DNA of 64,000 nt from Pseudomonas sp. PA15(2017) (GCF_001945395.1 NZ_MSXV01000052.1:62001-126000), one strand, 5' to 3'. Shown: positions 41,920-50,529, counted from the stretch's first letter. Numbers and translations are program-made. The notes: generated by a model from the sequence alone, not told the origin.

Positions 41920-43293
41920 ATGACTTATCTCTTACAACTGCGCCGCCTGCTTTACGGGTTAGCCATCCTCCTCGCATTGCCACATCTACCTGCATCGGCT
42001 GCCGGAATCAGCGATCTAGATATCAGTTCTCTCTCGGACAGGATCTATTACCAAATTGGTGGCGCAAATGTCTCGACGCGTTCCTCAAGCGGGGTCAATA
42101 CGCTGGGCTACGGAATTTCCGCGAACTGGTCTGACTTACAGATGTGCGGGAATCTCGACCTGGAGGGCACCGTAAAAAATCAGCTCAACGGTGTTACGGA
42201 CGGTTTTAAAAACATGATGTCTGGTGTGCTCCAGCAAGCCACTGCGGCCGTAACAAGCCTGCCGGCTCTGATCCTGAAGCGTTCCAATCCTGACTTATAC
42301 GATCTGATAAATAACGGGGTGCTCCAAGCACGTGTGGATTTCGACAAGGGCCTGCTCAGCTGCCAGCGCATGACTGAAACGATGGGCGACGTACTCAACG
42401 GAGGTGGCTGGCAGCAGGCAGCCACCGCTACCAGTTGGGCGGATGCAATCAGCAGCACGGGTGGTGATGCAGCGGCCTCTGAACAACGCGTTTCAAAAGA
42501 AGCCGGCAACAGAGGGTTGCTCTGGACTGATGGCCAGTCTCGTGGTGGCCACAATCAGCCAGCTATCGCCGTGACTCGGGACACCGTGATCGCCGGCTAT
42601 AACATCCTCAACGGCCGGGCGAATACGTCTGACACTTCGTCAGTAAGCAGTAGCTCATGCACTGGCGAGCTCTGCCGACAGTGGCCGACGCCGAATGAGG
42701 CTGCACAGTTCATGAAGCGCGTGGTTGGCGAACAGGAGATCCGCACTTGCGACAACTGTGAGCAATCCAGGAACACTCCTGGTGTCGGGCTCATGCCAAT
42801 CATCCAGGAGGAGCAAGAGGAGATCTATACCGCGCTGCAGGATCTGGTCACACAGCGGGTTCCAACGACGGCTGAAAACCTGAACAAAGCTAGCGGCGGC
42901 TCGATGCGTACGTCCAGAAGCGTGATTGAGGCCCTTCAGCGAGATCCTGACAGTGAAGTGCTGATGCAGCGCCTATCTGGCGAGATGGCACTCGTGCGCG
43001 TACTTGAACAAGCCATATCGGCCAGCCGCGCCATGCACGCTGGCATGAAGGAGCCGAACATCGCGAATGTGAACGAAGCAGTGGTCACCAACGATCGCAG
43101 CCTCAGCATGTTGGAGCGCGAGATCAACCTGATTAAAACCGAGCTGGATCTGCGCAACAGCATCTCGAACAACACGGCGATGGCCATCCTCGAACGCCGG
43201 ACCGGCCGGCAGGAGTCAGGCAAGCCTGTCGACATGCATGACCCCGCTATAAACCGTCCTGCTCAAGCTGATAAACCGAGGTCAGGGCAATGA
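41920..43293 (+). CDS. ICE protein, PFL_4711 family (TIGR03755)
   Basis: 457-residue exported protein. The signal peptide ends near LPASAAG; the body contains SDRIYYQIGGANVSTRS, then LQMCGNLDLEGTVKNQLNG, both typical of the PFL_4711/TraH-like family, and a CDNCEQS motif. It probably works with TraG-like protein in mating-pair assembly. Overlaps the next gene by 4 bases. Confidence 0.88.
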   Translation: MTYLLQLRRLLYGLAILLALPHLPASAAGISDLDISSLSDRIYYQIGGANVSTRSSSGVNTLGYGISANWSDLQMCGNLDLEGTVKNQLNGVTDGFKNMMSGVLQQATAAVTSLPALILKRSNPDLYDLINNGVLQARVDFDKGLLSCQRMTETMGDVLNGGGWQQAATATSWADAISSTGGDAAASEQRVSKEAGNRGLLWTDGQSRGGHNQPAIAVTRDTVIAGYNILNGRANTSDTSSVSSSSCTGELCRQWPTPNEAAQFMKRVVGEQEIRTCDNCEQSRNTPGVGLMPIIQEEQEEIYTALQDLVTQRVPTTAENLNKASGGSMRTSRSVIEALQRDPDSEVLMQRLSGEMALVRVLEQAISASRAMHAGMKEPNIANVNEAVVTNDRSLSMLEREINLIKTELDLRNSISNNTAMAILERRTGRQESGKPVDMHDPAINRPAQADKPRSGQ

Positions 43294-43640
43294 AGGAATG
43301 GCTTAAACGTCGCAGCACGACGGCGGTATTTGTATCCTCCACGCTGCTGGTTCTGATCTTGACTGTGCTGATTCAAAGGATCGGCGTTTCAGTCATGGGC
43401 GTGACCGAGTTCGCCCAGCTGGTGGAAAGCAGCAAAGCCTGGTTACTTCCCGTTCGCCTGATCCTGTATGCGGTCGCGGGACATTACTGGTGGGGCTATT
43501 GCAAGCAGTCCATCGAGCAGAGTTCGAACCCGACGCTAGAACGACGGGCGCGCAATCGTATGACTGCCGGCATCTTGCTGTATATGGCAGCACTCGAATT
43601 CGCATGCTGGATGAAAAATGCGGAGGTGACCCTGCCATGA
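43290..43640 (+). CDS. Conjugation-region membrane protein
   Basis: 116-residue protein with two or three hydrophobic segments (FVSSTLLVLILTVLIQRIGV, LPVRLILYAVAGHYWWGY, AGILLYMAALEFACW). It is overlapped on both sides by PFL_4711 and the TraG-like gene, so it is part of the same unit. Commonly found here in these ICEs; no assigned role. Confidence 0.72.
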   Translation: MKEWLKRRSTTAVFVSSTLLVLILTVLIQRIGVSVMGVTEFAQLVESSKAWLLPVRLILYAVAGHYWWGYCKQSIEQSSNPTLERRARNRMTAGILLYMAALEFACWMKNAEVTLP

Positions 43641-45202
43641 TGACTCACAGTTACCTGGAGTATTTCCTGACACTGCTCGGGTGGATACTCAACAACAGCA
43701 TCGCCGATATTGTGATGAGCACCGGGGTGGCCATCCTCCCCTTCCTCGCTGTCATCATCAGTAATTTCCTGAAAGCTCGCGACCAAGGCGCGGATGAAGG
43801 GAACAAGGGCGTCCTCGCACTGACCTGGGTGGAGACCCGTGTTTACACGATGATCTTCATCAGTATGTTCGGCCTCATCCCGTTTGTGCCTATTCAACTC
43901 GGGGTGATCCAGATCGACGAGGGGCGATCGGCACAATGTGGGCGATCAGTCGTTCAACCGGCCGAGACGGGCTGGGGGCAAAGCTTCAGCTCGCTCAATG
44001 GCCAGAGCGCCCGCGTCCCGATTTGGTGGTACCTGGTTCACACCCTCTCGAAAGGGGTGACCGCTGCGTCCGTCGCTAGCCTTCCTTGTGGTACCGAGCT
44101 GCGGCAGGCACAAATCGCAATCGATGAAATGCGGCTGGAGGATCCGTACCTGAGGCAAGAAGTCGGTGACTTTGTACGTGACTGCTACGCCAGCGCCAAG
44201 GTGATCCTCTTCGACGAGCGCCCTTCTCTCACGCAGGAGCAAGTCGTCGACGTGGGCTGGATCGGCAGCAACTATTTCATGACGACTCCAGGCTACTACG
44301 ATCGGGAATATTCGCGTACGCCCCGGGCCAGCTGGCCCTACGACAAAACGCGTGATGCGGGACTGCCTGCCAATAAAGGGGGCGGATTTCCTACCTGCCG
44401 GCAATGGTGGTCGGACTCAGGCGTTGGCCTGCGAGACCGCCTGGTCAATGAGGTGCCGGCGACAACGTGGGAGCGGGTGAGGAACGCCATCACCTTCAGC
44501 TCACAGGCCGAGTCGGAGAATGCTTTACTGCGAGAACTGGTCAGCCCCAAACGACAGCGACTGAGCCAGGGAGGAATATACAACAGCTATAACTCCCTCG
44601 ACCCAAGCCTTGGATACGGTCAAGCCACCGCTGCAGCAGCTACCATTGGCACGGGGGTTTCAGGCATGACTTTTTTCCCAAAAATGCATGCTGTACGGGA
44701 GGTCATACCGGTTATCACAGCGTATGTGATCATGGTGGCGGTGATCGCACTTCCCCTGGTACTCGTTCTCAGCGGCTATGAGTTGAAGGTATTCATCAGC
44801 GTTTCAATCATCATATTCGCACTGCACTTTTTGCACTTCTGGTTCGAGCTCGCTCGCTGGCTGGATAGCCGGTTGCTTGACGCGCTTTACAACAGTGGCG
44901 GGCCAAACTCTGGAGAGGGGTTCTTGGATTTCGGCGCTGATTCAGCCGGAGGCATGTATGTCGACTTCGCAACAAGCTTGATGTTCTTGTTTGTGCCGGC
45001 AATGTGGCTGGGAGTATTGGGGTGGACTGGCATAAAATCTGGAGAGTTCGCGGCCAGCGCTATGGGTAGTGCGGGGGCTGGAAAGGTGGGAGAAAGCCAA
45101 GCAGAAGGGCAACGACAGGTTAAATCCGCCTCAACTAGTCTGGGCAACTCATTTAACGAAGGAGTCAAAGAGGGTCTAGCAGGAAAGAAGAAAAAGGGAT
45201 AA
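43637..45202 (+). CDS. traG: TraG N-terminal-domain conjugal transfer protein
   Basis: 521-residue inner-membrane protein. ATG 43637 overlaps the previous stop (ATGA); an upstream in-frame start lies wholly inside the preceding gene. Hydrophobic segments near the N terminus (IVMSTGVAILPFLAVIISNFL, YTMIFISMFGLIPFVP) and C terminus (VIPVITAYVIMVAVIALPLVLVL and more) flank a periplasmic loop. The TraG-N family acts in mating-pair stabilisation and exclusion; this version is short, without the long C domain of F TraG. Tail is Lys-rich. Confidence 0.88.
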   Translation: MMTHSYLEYFLTLLGWILNNSIADIVMSTGVAILPFLAVIISNFLKARDQGADEGNKGVLALTWVETRVYTMIFISMFGLIPFVPIQLGVIQIDEGRSAQCGRSVVQPAETGWGQSFSSLNGQSARVPIWWYLVHTLSKGVTAASVASLPCGTELRQAQIAIDEMRLEDPYLRQEVGDFVRDCYASAKVILFDERPSLTQEQVVDVGWIGSNYFMTTPGYYDREYSRTPRASWPYDKTRDAGLPANKGGGFPTCRQWWSDSGVGLRDRLVNEVPATTWERVRNAITFSSQAESENALLRELVSPKRQRLSQGGIYNSYNSLDPSLGYGQATAAAATIGTGVSGMTFFPKMHAVREVIPVITAYVIMVAVIALPLVLVLSGYELKVFISVSIIIFALHFLHFWFELARWLDSRLLDALYNSGGPNSGEGFLDFGADSAGGMYVDFATSLMFLFVPAMWLGVLGWTGIKSGEFAASAMGSAGAGKVGESQAEGQRQVKSASTSLGNSFNEGVKEGLAGKKKKG

Positions 45203-45208
45203 CTATAA

Positions 45209-45233
45209 AATCCCCAATTCAACATTGGGGATT
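45209..45233. terminator. Hairpin between convergent genes
   Basis: Perfect 10-bp inverted repeat AATCCCCAAT / ATTGGGGATT (45209-45218, 45224-45233) just after traG, facing the DUF3742 gene; no long T-run. Confidence 0.6.
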
Positions 45234-45327
45234 AACACCATAAAGATAGCGGCCCGTTATCAATCATCACCATCCATTCGAGGTCTTCACCGATCTCAGA
45301 CCATGTTGAGCGCATAGTCGATCTGTC

Positions 45328-45702
45328 TCAATCTTCATCATCCAGCCGACCTACTCTCATTCCGCCCATGTAATAACCGTATCCTGATGGGCCATGCATA
45401 TATCCATCCTCGTCAGAGCCGCCACCGAGCCCCGACAATACCACCACCGCTAGGCCCAGCAGCGGAAGGGCCAGATAGGTCACATACACAACAGCTAGCA
45501 GCAATCCGACCACGAACGCGATCTTGAACAGCAGGAAGCCCAAGGCCATCCAGCGACCATTCTCGCCGGCCTGCCGAACCATGCGCTGCTCGATCATACG
45601 AAAGCGCTTGGGGCCCGACCGCACAAGGCGACCAGCGCCTAAGCCAAAGCGATACCCAAAGCCTTGCTTTACCGAGCTACGAGCGTGATGTGAACTAGCC
45701 AT
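45328..45702 (-). CDS. DUF3742 family ICE membrane protein
   Basis: 124-residue protein on the minus strand: a basic N terminus (GRLVRSGPKRFRMIEQRMVRQ), one hydrophobic region (ALGFLLFKIAFVVGLLLAVVYVTYLALPLLG) and a Gly/Tyr/Asp tail. DUF3742 genes are placed beyond traG in PAPI-1-like ICEs, often convergent as here. ATG 45702 is chosen; ATG 45747 would add 15 residues. Confidence 0.82.
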   Translation of the reverse strand: MASSHHARSSVKQGFGYRFGLGAGRLVRSGPKRFRMIEQRMVRQAGENGRWMALGFLLFKIAFVVGLLLAVVYVTYLALPLLGLAVVVLSGLGGGSDEDGYMHGPSGYGYYMGGMRVGRLDDED

Positions 45703-45747
45703 TTCAGCTTGGCCTCGCAACGAAAATTTCTGATTCCATAGTGCCAC

Positions 45748-46076
45748 ATTTAGGCCAGGCTAGCCAAACAGTCAAGCGCATTTTCGGGGGGACGGCATAG
45801 GAACTGATGCAGTAACCAATACGACGAAATCCTTTACAAAAAATTTCCGACGCACAAACACAAATACGCGCTATCAAAATCACCTCAAGGCCCGGAAACA
45901 CTGGATTCTTGAAGCAGGTATTTATCATTTGCTGATACCAGATAATGAAGATACACACATCATAACGTTACTAAAGCAATTGCAATAGTAAAACACACGC
46001 AAAACTGTAGCTTGCAGTACAACTTCTGACATGCGTGAATAGCCTACCCCGCCCGCCTACAGTACAGGACAGCAGT
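45748..46076. other. AT-rich divergent promoter region
   Basis: About 330 bases rich in A+T between the leftward DUF3742 gene and the rightward membrane-protein gene. Short frames in it are unconvincing. It should hold both promoters; no operator repeat is obvious. Confidence 0.45.
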
Positions 46077-46481
46077 ATGTACGCTCGTAACGTTGACCCT
46101 TTTGCCTTTGTAGTCGCAATCGCCCTCGGCATCTTCGCCCTGATAGCGTTTAAAATCGCGCAACTTCTTGGATCCGACTATATATTAACGCTGGAAGCTT
46201 GCGCGTTAACGATACTTGCTCTCGCAGGCGCGGCATTTATGCCTTTCGTTTTCGGAGTACTGCGCCGAAGGTATACCGTTGGTTTCGCGGTCTGGTGGTC
46301 GTATACATGTTGGTTCGACGTCATCCGTAATATTGGCGAGAAATATGCCGAGGCCTCTGCAGAATATAGTTTTGGCGGTGCAGAGTTACCATTTTGGGCG
46401 ACAGACTCATTCCTATACGGGAGCGCTGCCGTCTTGGCGGTAGTTATCATCGTCGCTCTGAACAAGAGCAGCCGCTATTGA
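46077..46481 (+). CDS. Hypothetical membrane protein
   Basis: 134-residue inner-membrane protein with four hydrophobic segments (FAFVVAIALGIFALIAFKIA, ACALTILALAGAAFMPFVFG, VGFAVWWSYTCWF, FLYGSAAVLAVVIIVALN). ATG 46077 is chosen; GTG 46035 is possible. Base composition is lower in G+C than the ICE backbone, suggesting separate acquisition together with the flanking AT-rich DNA. Function unknown. Confidence 0.65.
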   Translation: MYARNVDPFAFVVAIALGIFALIAFKIAQLLGSDYILTLEACALTILALAGAAFMPFVFGVLRRRYTVGFAVWWSYTCWFDVIRNIGEKYAEASAEYSFGGAELPFWATDSFLYGSAAVLAVVIIVALNKSSRY

Positions 46482-46494
46482 AGTGAATGAAACG

Positions 46495-46511
46495 AGCTCC
46501 GGTTACCGGAG
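46495..46511. terminator. Hairpin between convergent genes
   Basis: GCTCCGG-TTA-CCGGAGC (46495-46511) between the membrane-protein gene and higA; probable bidirectional terminator without a T-run. Confidence 0.5.
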
Positions 46512-46539
46512 CCGTGTCAATGAGGCAATCTGCCAGGCT

Positions 46540-46902
46540 TCAGACCGCCGCAGGGAAAAGGCTTTCATAAGGAATTCTCAACCCGTCGTGAAGCCGCTTT
46601 ATCATGGTAAGACTCAGACCACGCTTGCCGTTTAGCACTTCTGAAACCCGGCCGCTCGAGCCGATGTAAGGCTCCAAGTCCCGAGGGGTCAGCCCCTGCT
46701 GATCCATGCGAAACTTGATCGCCTCAATGGGATCAGACGCCTTCATTGCGAAGTGCTGATCCTCATACTTCTCGATCAGTATCGCCAGGATCTCCAGCTC
46801 ATCACCTTCGGGAGAGCCAAGCTTGGCGCCCCACAGCTCATCTAGACGAGCCATCGATACCGCATAATCCTGCTCTGTACGAACCGGTTTGATATTCATC
46901 AC
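46540..46902 (-). CDS. higA: HigA-type antitoxin (XRE family)
   Basis: 120-residue antitoxin. The C-terminal half is a helix-turn-helix (RMDQQGLTPRDLEPYIGSSGRVSEVLNGKRGLS) typical of HigA; the N-terminal half (AVSMARLDELWGAKLGSPEGDELEIL) is the toxin-binding part. It is translated by overlap from higB and should repress the shared promoter. Confidence 0.9.
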   Translation of the reverse strand: MMNIKPVRTEQDYAVSMARLDELWGAKLGSPEGDELEILAILIEKYEDQHFAMKASDPIEAIKFRMDQQGLTPRDLEPYIGSSGRVSEVLNGKRGLSLTMIKRLHDGLRIPYESLFPAAV

Positions 46903-47201
46903 ACAGTCTCCGCATCAACTTTATCGTACTGGGCATGTGTGCCTACGAAACGCACCTTGGCCAATTGTCGGTCATAGTCAATGGCCAGAATTACCCGGTA
47001 CTTATTTCCAGCGATGTTGAACACAACTCGCCCACCTTTCAGAATGCTGGCCGTCCGCAACTCGGCTTTCAATTCCTGCGGCGTTCTGTATTCAGCCTTC
47101 TCCATGTGCCGGTACCACTCTGTCAGTGGCGCCTCGGCATCTGAATAGGTGGAGCTGCTTTCACCAAAACGCCTTAGCGTTCCACGCGCAATCACAAGCA
47201 T
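46899..47201 (-). CDS. higB: HigB-type toxin (mRNA interferase)
   Basis: 100-residue RelE-fold toxin expected to cleave mRNA on the ribosome. MLVIARGTLRRF is a standard HigB start, with GGGAG upstream; the longer frame back to 47291 has no support. The core GGRVVFNIAGNKYRVILAIDYDRQLAKVRFVGTHAQYDKVD matches the HigB family. Toxin-first order with 4-base overlap to higA is normal. It sits between the conjugation and leader-controlled clusters and may stabilise the element. Confidence 0.9.
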   Translation of the reverse strand: MLVIARGTLRRFGESSSTYSDAEAPLTEWYRHMEKAEYRTPQELKAELRTASILKGGRVVFNIAGNKYRVILAIDYDRQLAKVRFVGTHAQYDKVDAETV

Positions 47202-47330
47202 CCACGCCGCTCCCATTTTGGGAGAAATCAATCCGAACACCAATCCATCGCAAGCAGGCGTCTGCCTGCTCGAGGCAACGAGACTTGACACAAAAGCGCT
47301 GAGTCACGGAAGCTAATGCCGTGGCTCGCT

Positions 47331-47453
47331 GTCGTTGACAGCACCCGCCCAGGCAGCACGGATCTTCAAGCTGCGCCGCTCAGTCGGTGATCCACTCCCC
47401 CTAAGTCCGTTCCGCATCCGGTAGTACGGACGATCGCCATCGGCGATGGATGC
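47331..47453 (+). promoter_or_regulatory. Pseudoknot RNA element, copy D
   Basis: Core 47405-47453: stem GTCCGT/ACGGAC, inner hairpin ATCGCC/GGCGAT, loop GCATCC pairing with GGATGC. The upstream part closely repeats copy B (GCCCAGGCAGC, GGATCTTCAAGCTGCG, GGTGATCCAC) although 37 kb away. Confidence 0.75.
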
Positions 47454-47480
47454 TTCCTAAACCTCTGCTATTTCTACCTA

Positions 47481-47545
47481 CCCTCGCGGGGATTCACTCT
47501 CCCGCCTGGGCGACGTGCGTCTCCGTTTTTCCTATGGAGACTCAC
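47481..47545 (+). promoter_or_regulatory. RBS-sequestering leader 8
   Basis: Hairpin GCGGG/CCCGC (47486-47505) with loop GATTCAC partly complementary to GTGCGTC; GTGCGTCTCC (47515-47524) pairs 9 of 10 with GGAGACTCAC (47536-47545) next to ATG 47547. Closest relative of leader 7. Confidence 0.72.
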
Positions 47546-47546
47546 T

Positions 47547-47894
47547 ATGTCGTCTGCTCAATACGGCCCGCTTGCCCCTGCGGCTGCACGGATTCTGTCC
47601 ATGCCGGTAGTTTTTACCGACGAGGCGTGGCAACAGGCAGTCCAAACCATCCCTGTCGATAACATGACGGCCGACCTCGGCGATCGGCTCTCTTGCGCCT
47701 TGGCTGCAGCCTACAAAGCTGCATTGGTTGACCCTCACAAAACAGTCGTCTCTTTCGGCGTTCATCGAATGCCGCCGGATGGAGACATCAACAAACCGCT
47801 ATGGGTGGATTTGCAGGTCAGTCACCACGATGATCCGTTGCATACCAACCGTTTGCTCATTTCGCTGAAGCAGCCCCTGAGGCTCGAGGCCTAG
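47547..47894 (+). CDS. Hypothetical ICE protein
   Basis: 115-residue soluble protein with no recognised domain. The middle ([21 protein letters not shown]) is helical, and [29 protein letters not shown] beta-rich. It is the first gene of the second leader cluster, preceded by pseudoknot RNA copy D, leader 8 and (on the other strand) higBA. A terminator follows. Confidence 0.68.
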   Translation: MSSAQYGPLAPAAARILSMPVVFTDEAWQQAVQTIPVDNMTADLGDRLSCALAAAYKAALVDPHKTVVSFGVHRMPPDGDINKPLWVDLQVSHHDDPLHTNRLLISLKQPLRLEA

Positions 47895-47920
47895 GCCCTG
47901 CTCGGCTCCTTTACACAAAC

Positions 47921-47953
47921 AAGCCCTGGCTCTCGCCGGGGCTTTGTTTTTTC
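47921..47953 (+). terminator. Rho-independent terminator
   Basis: AAGCCC.GG / CC.GGGCTT hairpin (47921-47944) followed by TGTTTTTT; it lies just upstream of leader 9. Confidence 0.8.
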
Positions 47954-47963
47954 CAACCACTCT

Positions 47964-48012
47964 CTGGGGAGGCATTCCCCAGGGGATGCCTTGCCCCGCT
48001 ATCCACAGAGGC
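47964..48012 (+). promoter_or_regulatory. RBS-sequestering leader 9 (upstream of radC)
   Basis: Hairpin GGGGA/TCCCC (47966-47980) with loop GGCAT complementary to ATGCC (47986-47990); GCCTT (47988-47992) pairs with GAGGC (48008-48012). Its position suggests the radC RNA motif described earlier by comparative genomics, not verified here. Confidence 0.65.
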
Positions 48013-48019
48013 TTACCTT

Positions 48020-48499
48020 ATGAGCGCTCAACTTAGTCTCGTCGAATCCAGCGAAACGATCAGGGAAAACCAGGTGATCGAGGAGGCGATGCAAATCCTG
48101 GATCGCCGCCTATTCAGTCGAGGCCCAGAACTAACCAGCCCCGACGATGTGGCGAACTACCTCAAGCTGAAACTAGCCCGCCTCGAGCACGAAGTGTTCA
48201 GTGTGTTATTCCTTGATGCCAAACACCGGGTGCTGGACTTCGAGACGCTGTTTTACGGCAGCATTGACGGCGCGTCGGTGTATCCGCGACAGGTGATCAA
48301 TCGAGCTCTGGCTCATAACGCATCTGCGGTCGTACTTGCGCACAACCACCCTTCGGGTTGCTCTGAGCCGAGCCAAGCAGATCGAACCCTTACTCTGACC
48401 CTGAAAAAATCCTTGGCTCTGGTCGAAGTGCGCTTGCTGGATCACATTATCGTCGGAGCAGGAAAACCTACCTCCCTGGCTGAATACGGCTGGTTCTAA
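48020..48499 (+). CDS. radC: RadC family JAB-domain protein
   Basis: 159-residue RadC-type protein with the JAMM metal motif [14 protein letters not shown] near residue 108, preceded by [15 protein letters not shown] and followed by DHIIVG and the standard end SLAEYGWF. It lacks the helix-hairpin-helix N terminus of chromosomal RadC, as usual for element-borne copies. Activity is uncertain in the whole family despite its DNA-repair name. ATG 48020 is behind leader 9. Confidence 0.93.
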   Translation: MSAQLSLVESSETIRENQVIEEAMQILDRRLFSRGPELTSPDDVANYLKLKLARLEHEVFSVLFLDAKHRVLDFETLFYGSIDGASVYPRQVINRALAHNASAVVLAHNHPSGCSEPSQADRTLTLTLKKSLALVEVRLLDHIIVGAGKPTSLAEYGWF

Positions 48500-48517
48500 A
48501 CGCTATCCATACCAGAG

Positions 48518-48568
48518 CCCATGAGGCATAGCCCTCACAGGGCATGCCTTCAAACTTACTATTGGAGG
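48518..48568 (+). promoter_or_regulatory. RBS-sequestering leader 10
   Basis: Hairpin GAGG/CCTC inside CCC/GGG (48518-48542); AGGCAT (48524-48529) is complementary to ATGCCT (48544-48549), while CCTTC (48547-48551) can pair with GGAGG (48564-48568) before ATG 48573. Confidence 0.68.
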
Positions 48569-48572
48569 ACAT

Positions 48573-49217
48573 ATGATCCGTATTGATGGTCAGCTGATCA
48601 TTAAATCTATTCTCGGCCGGTATGGCGCGTTCAACGTCGCTCACCTGATCACCAGTATTGGCGAGTACGCTGTCAAAGAGACCATGCTCGAGCAGTATGC
48701 CGAGGGGAAATACGAAGGTAGCTTCGTGATTTACCATATCGGCCCAGACTTCTATCCAGCCAGAGGCAGAGCGGTCTTCCAGGTGCGAGCCAGGATCGAC
48801 AGCATGACCCTCAACGAGATGGACACTCTGTCGCAGGCCGATACTGAACGGCTCGAACAGAGAGAACCAGACCTTCTGGACGAAGAACGAGGCAGTCCAC
48901 CGGTTACTCCGGCGACTGCTCCCGCCACACTTCCAGCAGCTGCTCCAGCTCCAACTTCGGCGCTCACTGGGCCCACGGTCGACGGCACGGAGCCTTTTGG
49001 CATGTCGGCCGCCGAACTGAACCAAACGCCTCAACCAGTCCATCAACAATCGATCCAGGCAGACGCTGACTTGTTCGGCACCATCTGGCCCCTAGGCGAG
49101 GCGGTGAAACTAGACACTACTGTTGACCGTCAGCGTCTACGCGAGCAATCCAAACGCCTGGATCAGCTCGGTTATACAATGGACTTCAAAGCCCAGCTCT
49201 GGCGCCTCGCCAGCTGA
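48573..49217 (+). CDS. DUF3275 family ICE protein
   Basis: 214-residue protein recognised as DUF3275: the N-terminal domain has IIKSILGRYGAFNVAHLITSIGEYAVKE and YEGSFVIYHIGPDFY; a Pro/Ala/Thr-rich linker covers residues 110-140; the C-terminal helical end contains RQRLREQSKRLDQLGYTMDFK. The family is restricted largely to ICEs beside radC; function unknown. GGAGG of leader 10 serves ATG 48573. Confidence 0.85.
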   Translation: MIRIDGQLIIKSILGRYGAFNVAHLITSIGEYAVKETMLEQYAEGKYEGSFVIYHIGPDFYPARGRAVFQVRARIDSMTLNEMDTLSQADTERLEQREPDLLDEERGSPPVTPATAPATLPAAAPAPTSALTGPTVDGTEPFGMSAAELNQTPQPVHQQSIQADADLFGTIWPLGEAVKLDTTVDRQRLREQSKRLDQLGYTMDFKAQLWRLAS

Positions 49218-49252
49218 TACCTGCCAGGCCACCTACCACAACATTCATCCCA

Positions 49253-49294
49253 GAGGGGCCTCCCCTCGGGGGCGCTCCTCGACTATCAGGAGCG
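49253..49294 (+). promoter_or_regulatory. RBS-sequestering leader 11
   Basis: Hairpin GAGGGG/CCCCTC (49253-49267); GCCTC (49258-49262) can pair with GGGGC (49269-49273), or CGCTCCT (49273-49279) with AGGAGCG (49288-49294), the ribosome site of ATG 49299. Confidence 0.68.
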
Positions 49295-49298
49295 ACAC

Positions 49299-49820
49299 AT
49301 GAATCCACTCTTCAAACATCTGAGCGCCGATACCCTCAGCGCCCTCGAGAATCAGTTGACCATCATCGACGACACCTCAGACGAGGAACTGTTCGACTTC
49401 CTCCTCGAGGAGCTCGACTTATCGGCCGAGCAAGCTGAAGCCGCAATCGCGCTGCGCCCCCAGTACATGGGGCGGCTCTTCCTCAACGGCAACAGCCCGC
49501 TGTACCAGGACACCCCTGTGTACGTCGATCCAGCTGCCGGTTTCATCTTCCACGGCCAGCTTACCGAGTACCAGATCCTGACGATCTACCGCATGCTGCT
49601 GGCCAGCCGCCACGGGACGCGCTTGAAGCTGAACGCTCACGAGTGCGCAGGCCTAAACAATGATGGTCAGCTCTACTGGACCCCCTACAACTCGCTGCAA
49701 CCCGGCACTGTGTACGAGGTATACGGCTTCGAACACCGACAGTTCGAGGACGGACACTGGCAAGGGGAGACCCTTGCGCAAACCACGGCCGCTATTCAGC
49801 ACCCTGAGTTCATCGACTGA
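49299..49820 (+). CDS. Hypothetical ICE protein
   Basis: 173-residue acidic protein of unknown function. The N-terminal third is very acidic (IIDDTSDEELFDFLLEELDL); later NAHECAGLNNDGQLYWTPYN is distinctive. ATG 49299 has AGGAG from leader 11. Same operon direction as DUF3275 and the methylase-like gene; the strong acidity recalls DNA-mimic proteins, without further proof. Confidence 0.68.
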   Translation: MNPLFKHLSADTLSALENQLTIIDDTSDEELFDFLLEELDLSAEQAEAAIALRPQYMGRLFLNGNSPLYQDTPVYVDPAAGFIFHGQLTEYQILTIYRMLLASRHGTRLKLNAHECAGLNNDGQLYWTPYNSLQPGTVYEVYGFEHRQFEDGHWQGETLAQTTAAIQHPEFID

Positions 49821-49834
49821 CACCACAACACCCC

Positions 49835-49884
49835 GAGGGGCTTCTCGCCCCTCAAGGCGGGCGCCCCTCCTCTTGCATTGGAGG
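49835..49884 (+). promoter_or_regulatory. RBS-sequestering leader 12
   Basis: Hairpin GAGGGG/CCCCTC (49835-49853, 7-base loop); CCTCC (49866-49870) pairs with GGAGG (49880-49884) before ATG 49890. The loop pairing is less clear than in other copies. Confidence 0.6.
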
Positions 49885-49889
49885 TTTCT

Positions 49890-50498
49890 ATGCCCAGCCC
49901 AACACAACTCTTCAGGATGGAGGAGTTCCCAGATCTGGCCGTCGACGCGTGCGTCTGCGATGAACAGCGCAACCTGGTCTTTCTATCAGCCTGGGGACGC
50001 GATACCGCGTTGCAGGAGTTCCTGGCCAGGCTGACCCTCGGCAGTGCCGAGAACGGCCTGGAGCAGTTCCACGTTGTCGCCGGTGGCCACAGCCTACCGG
50101 TGTTCCCGAATACTGATCTCCTGGAGAAGCGCACCACGCGCCAATTCAGGGGGACACTCTTCGGAAGCCTGTTGCACTGCTGGTTATTCGACCGGCGCTG
50201 CGCACAGCCGGACAAGGCCAATCACTTCGCCTATGCACTCCTGCAGCGCGAACGCACAGACCCTACCCAGCGGCTTTGGCCACTGGTGATGGAGACCTGC
50301 CCCCTCCCCCTCCTGCAGCACTGGCGTGAGCCGGTGATGGAGATCCTCACCCACCACGAAATGCTCGCCCCGCTTTCTGGGGCAGTTGGCGACGTCAGGG
50401 TTTGGCGCATCGCCCTGCAGCTCGACGTGCTCGAACCAACCCTCGGCGACCTCATTCGCCGCGGCCTTTTGACCACCGAGGCTCAGGCGATCGCCTGA
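49890..50498 (+). CDS. Hypothetical ICE protein
   Basis: 202-residue soluble protein, unknown family. Segments LLHCWLFDRRCAQPDKANHFAY and LRLWPLVMETCPLPLLQHW-like sequence in its middle are Trp/His rich. ATG 49890 is taken, with GGAGG of leader 12 five bases upstream. It is followed after 31 bases by the DUF6094 gene and is probably cotranscribed. Confidence 0.68.
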   Translation: MPSPTQLFRMEEFPDLAVDACVCDEQRNLVFLSAWGRDTALQEFLARLTLGSAENGLEQFHVVAGGHSLPVFPNTDLLEKRTTRQFRGTLFGSLLHCWLFDRRCAQPDKANHFAYALLQRERTDPTQRLWPLVMETCPLPLLQHWREPVMEILTHHEMLAPLSGAVGDVRVWRIALQLDVLEPTLGDLIRRGLLTTEAQAIA

Positions 50499-50529
50499 GC
50501 TGCCTTTCTACCTCACACAAGGAGGCCTC

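Noticed and set aside
45704-45958. 84-residue minus-strand frame in AT-rich DNA
   Set aside because: Odd composition and no ribosome site; probably chance.
9255-47453. Repeated intergenic units considered as a CRISPR or REP array
   Set aside because: Copies are kilobases apart, not regularly spaced, and show compensatory stem changes typical of RNA structure.
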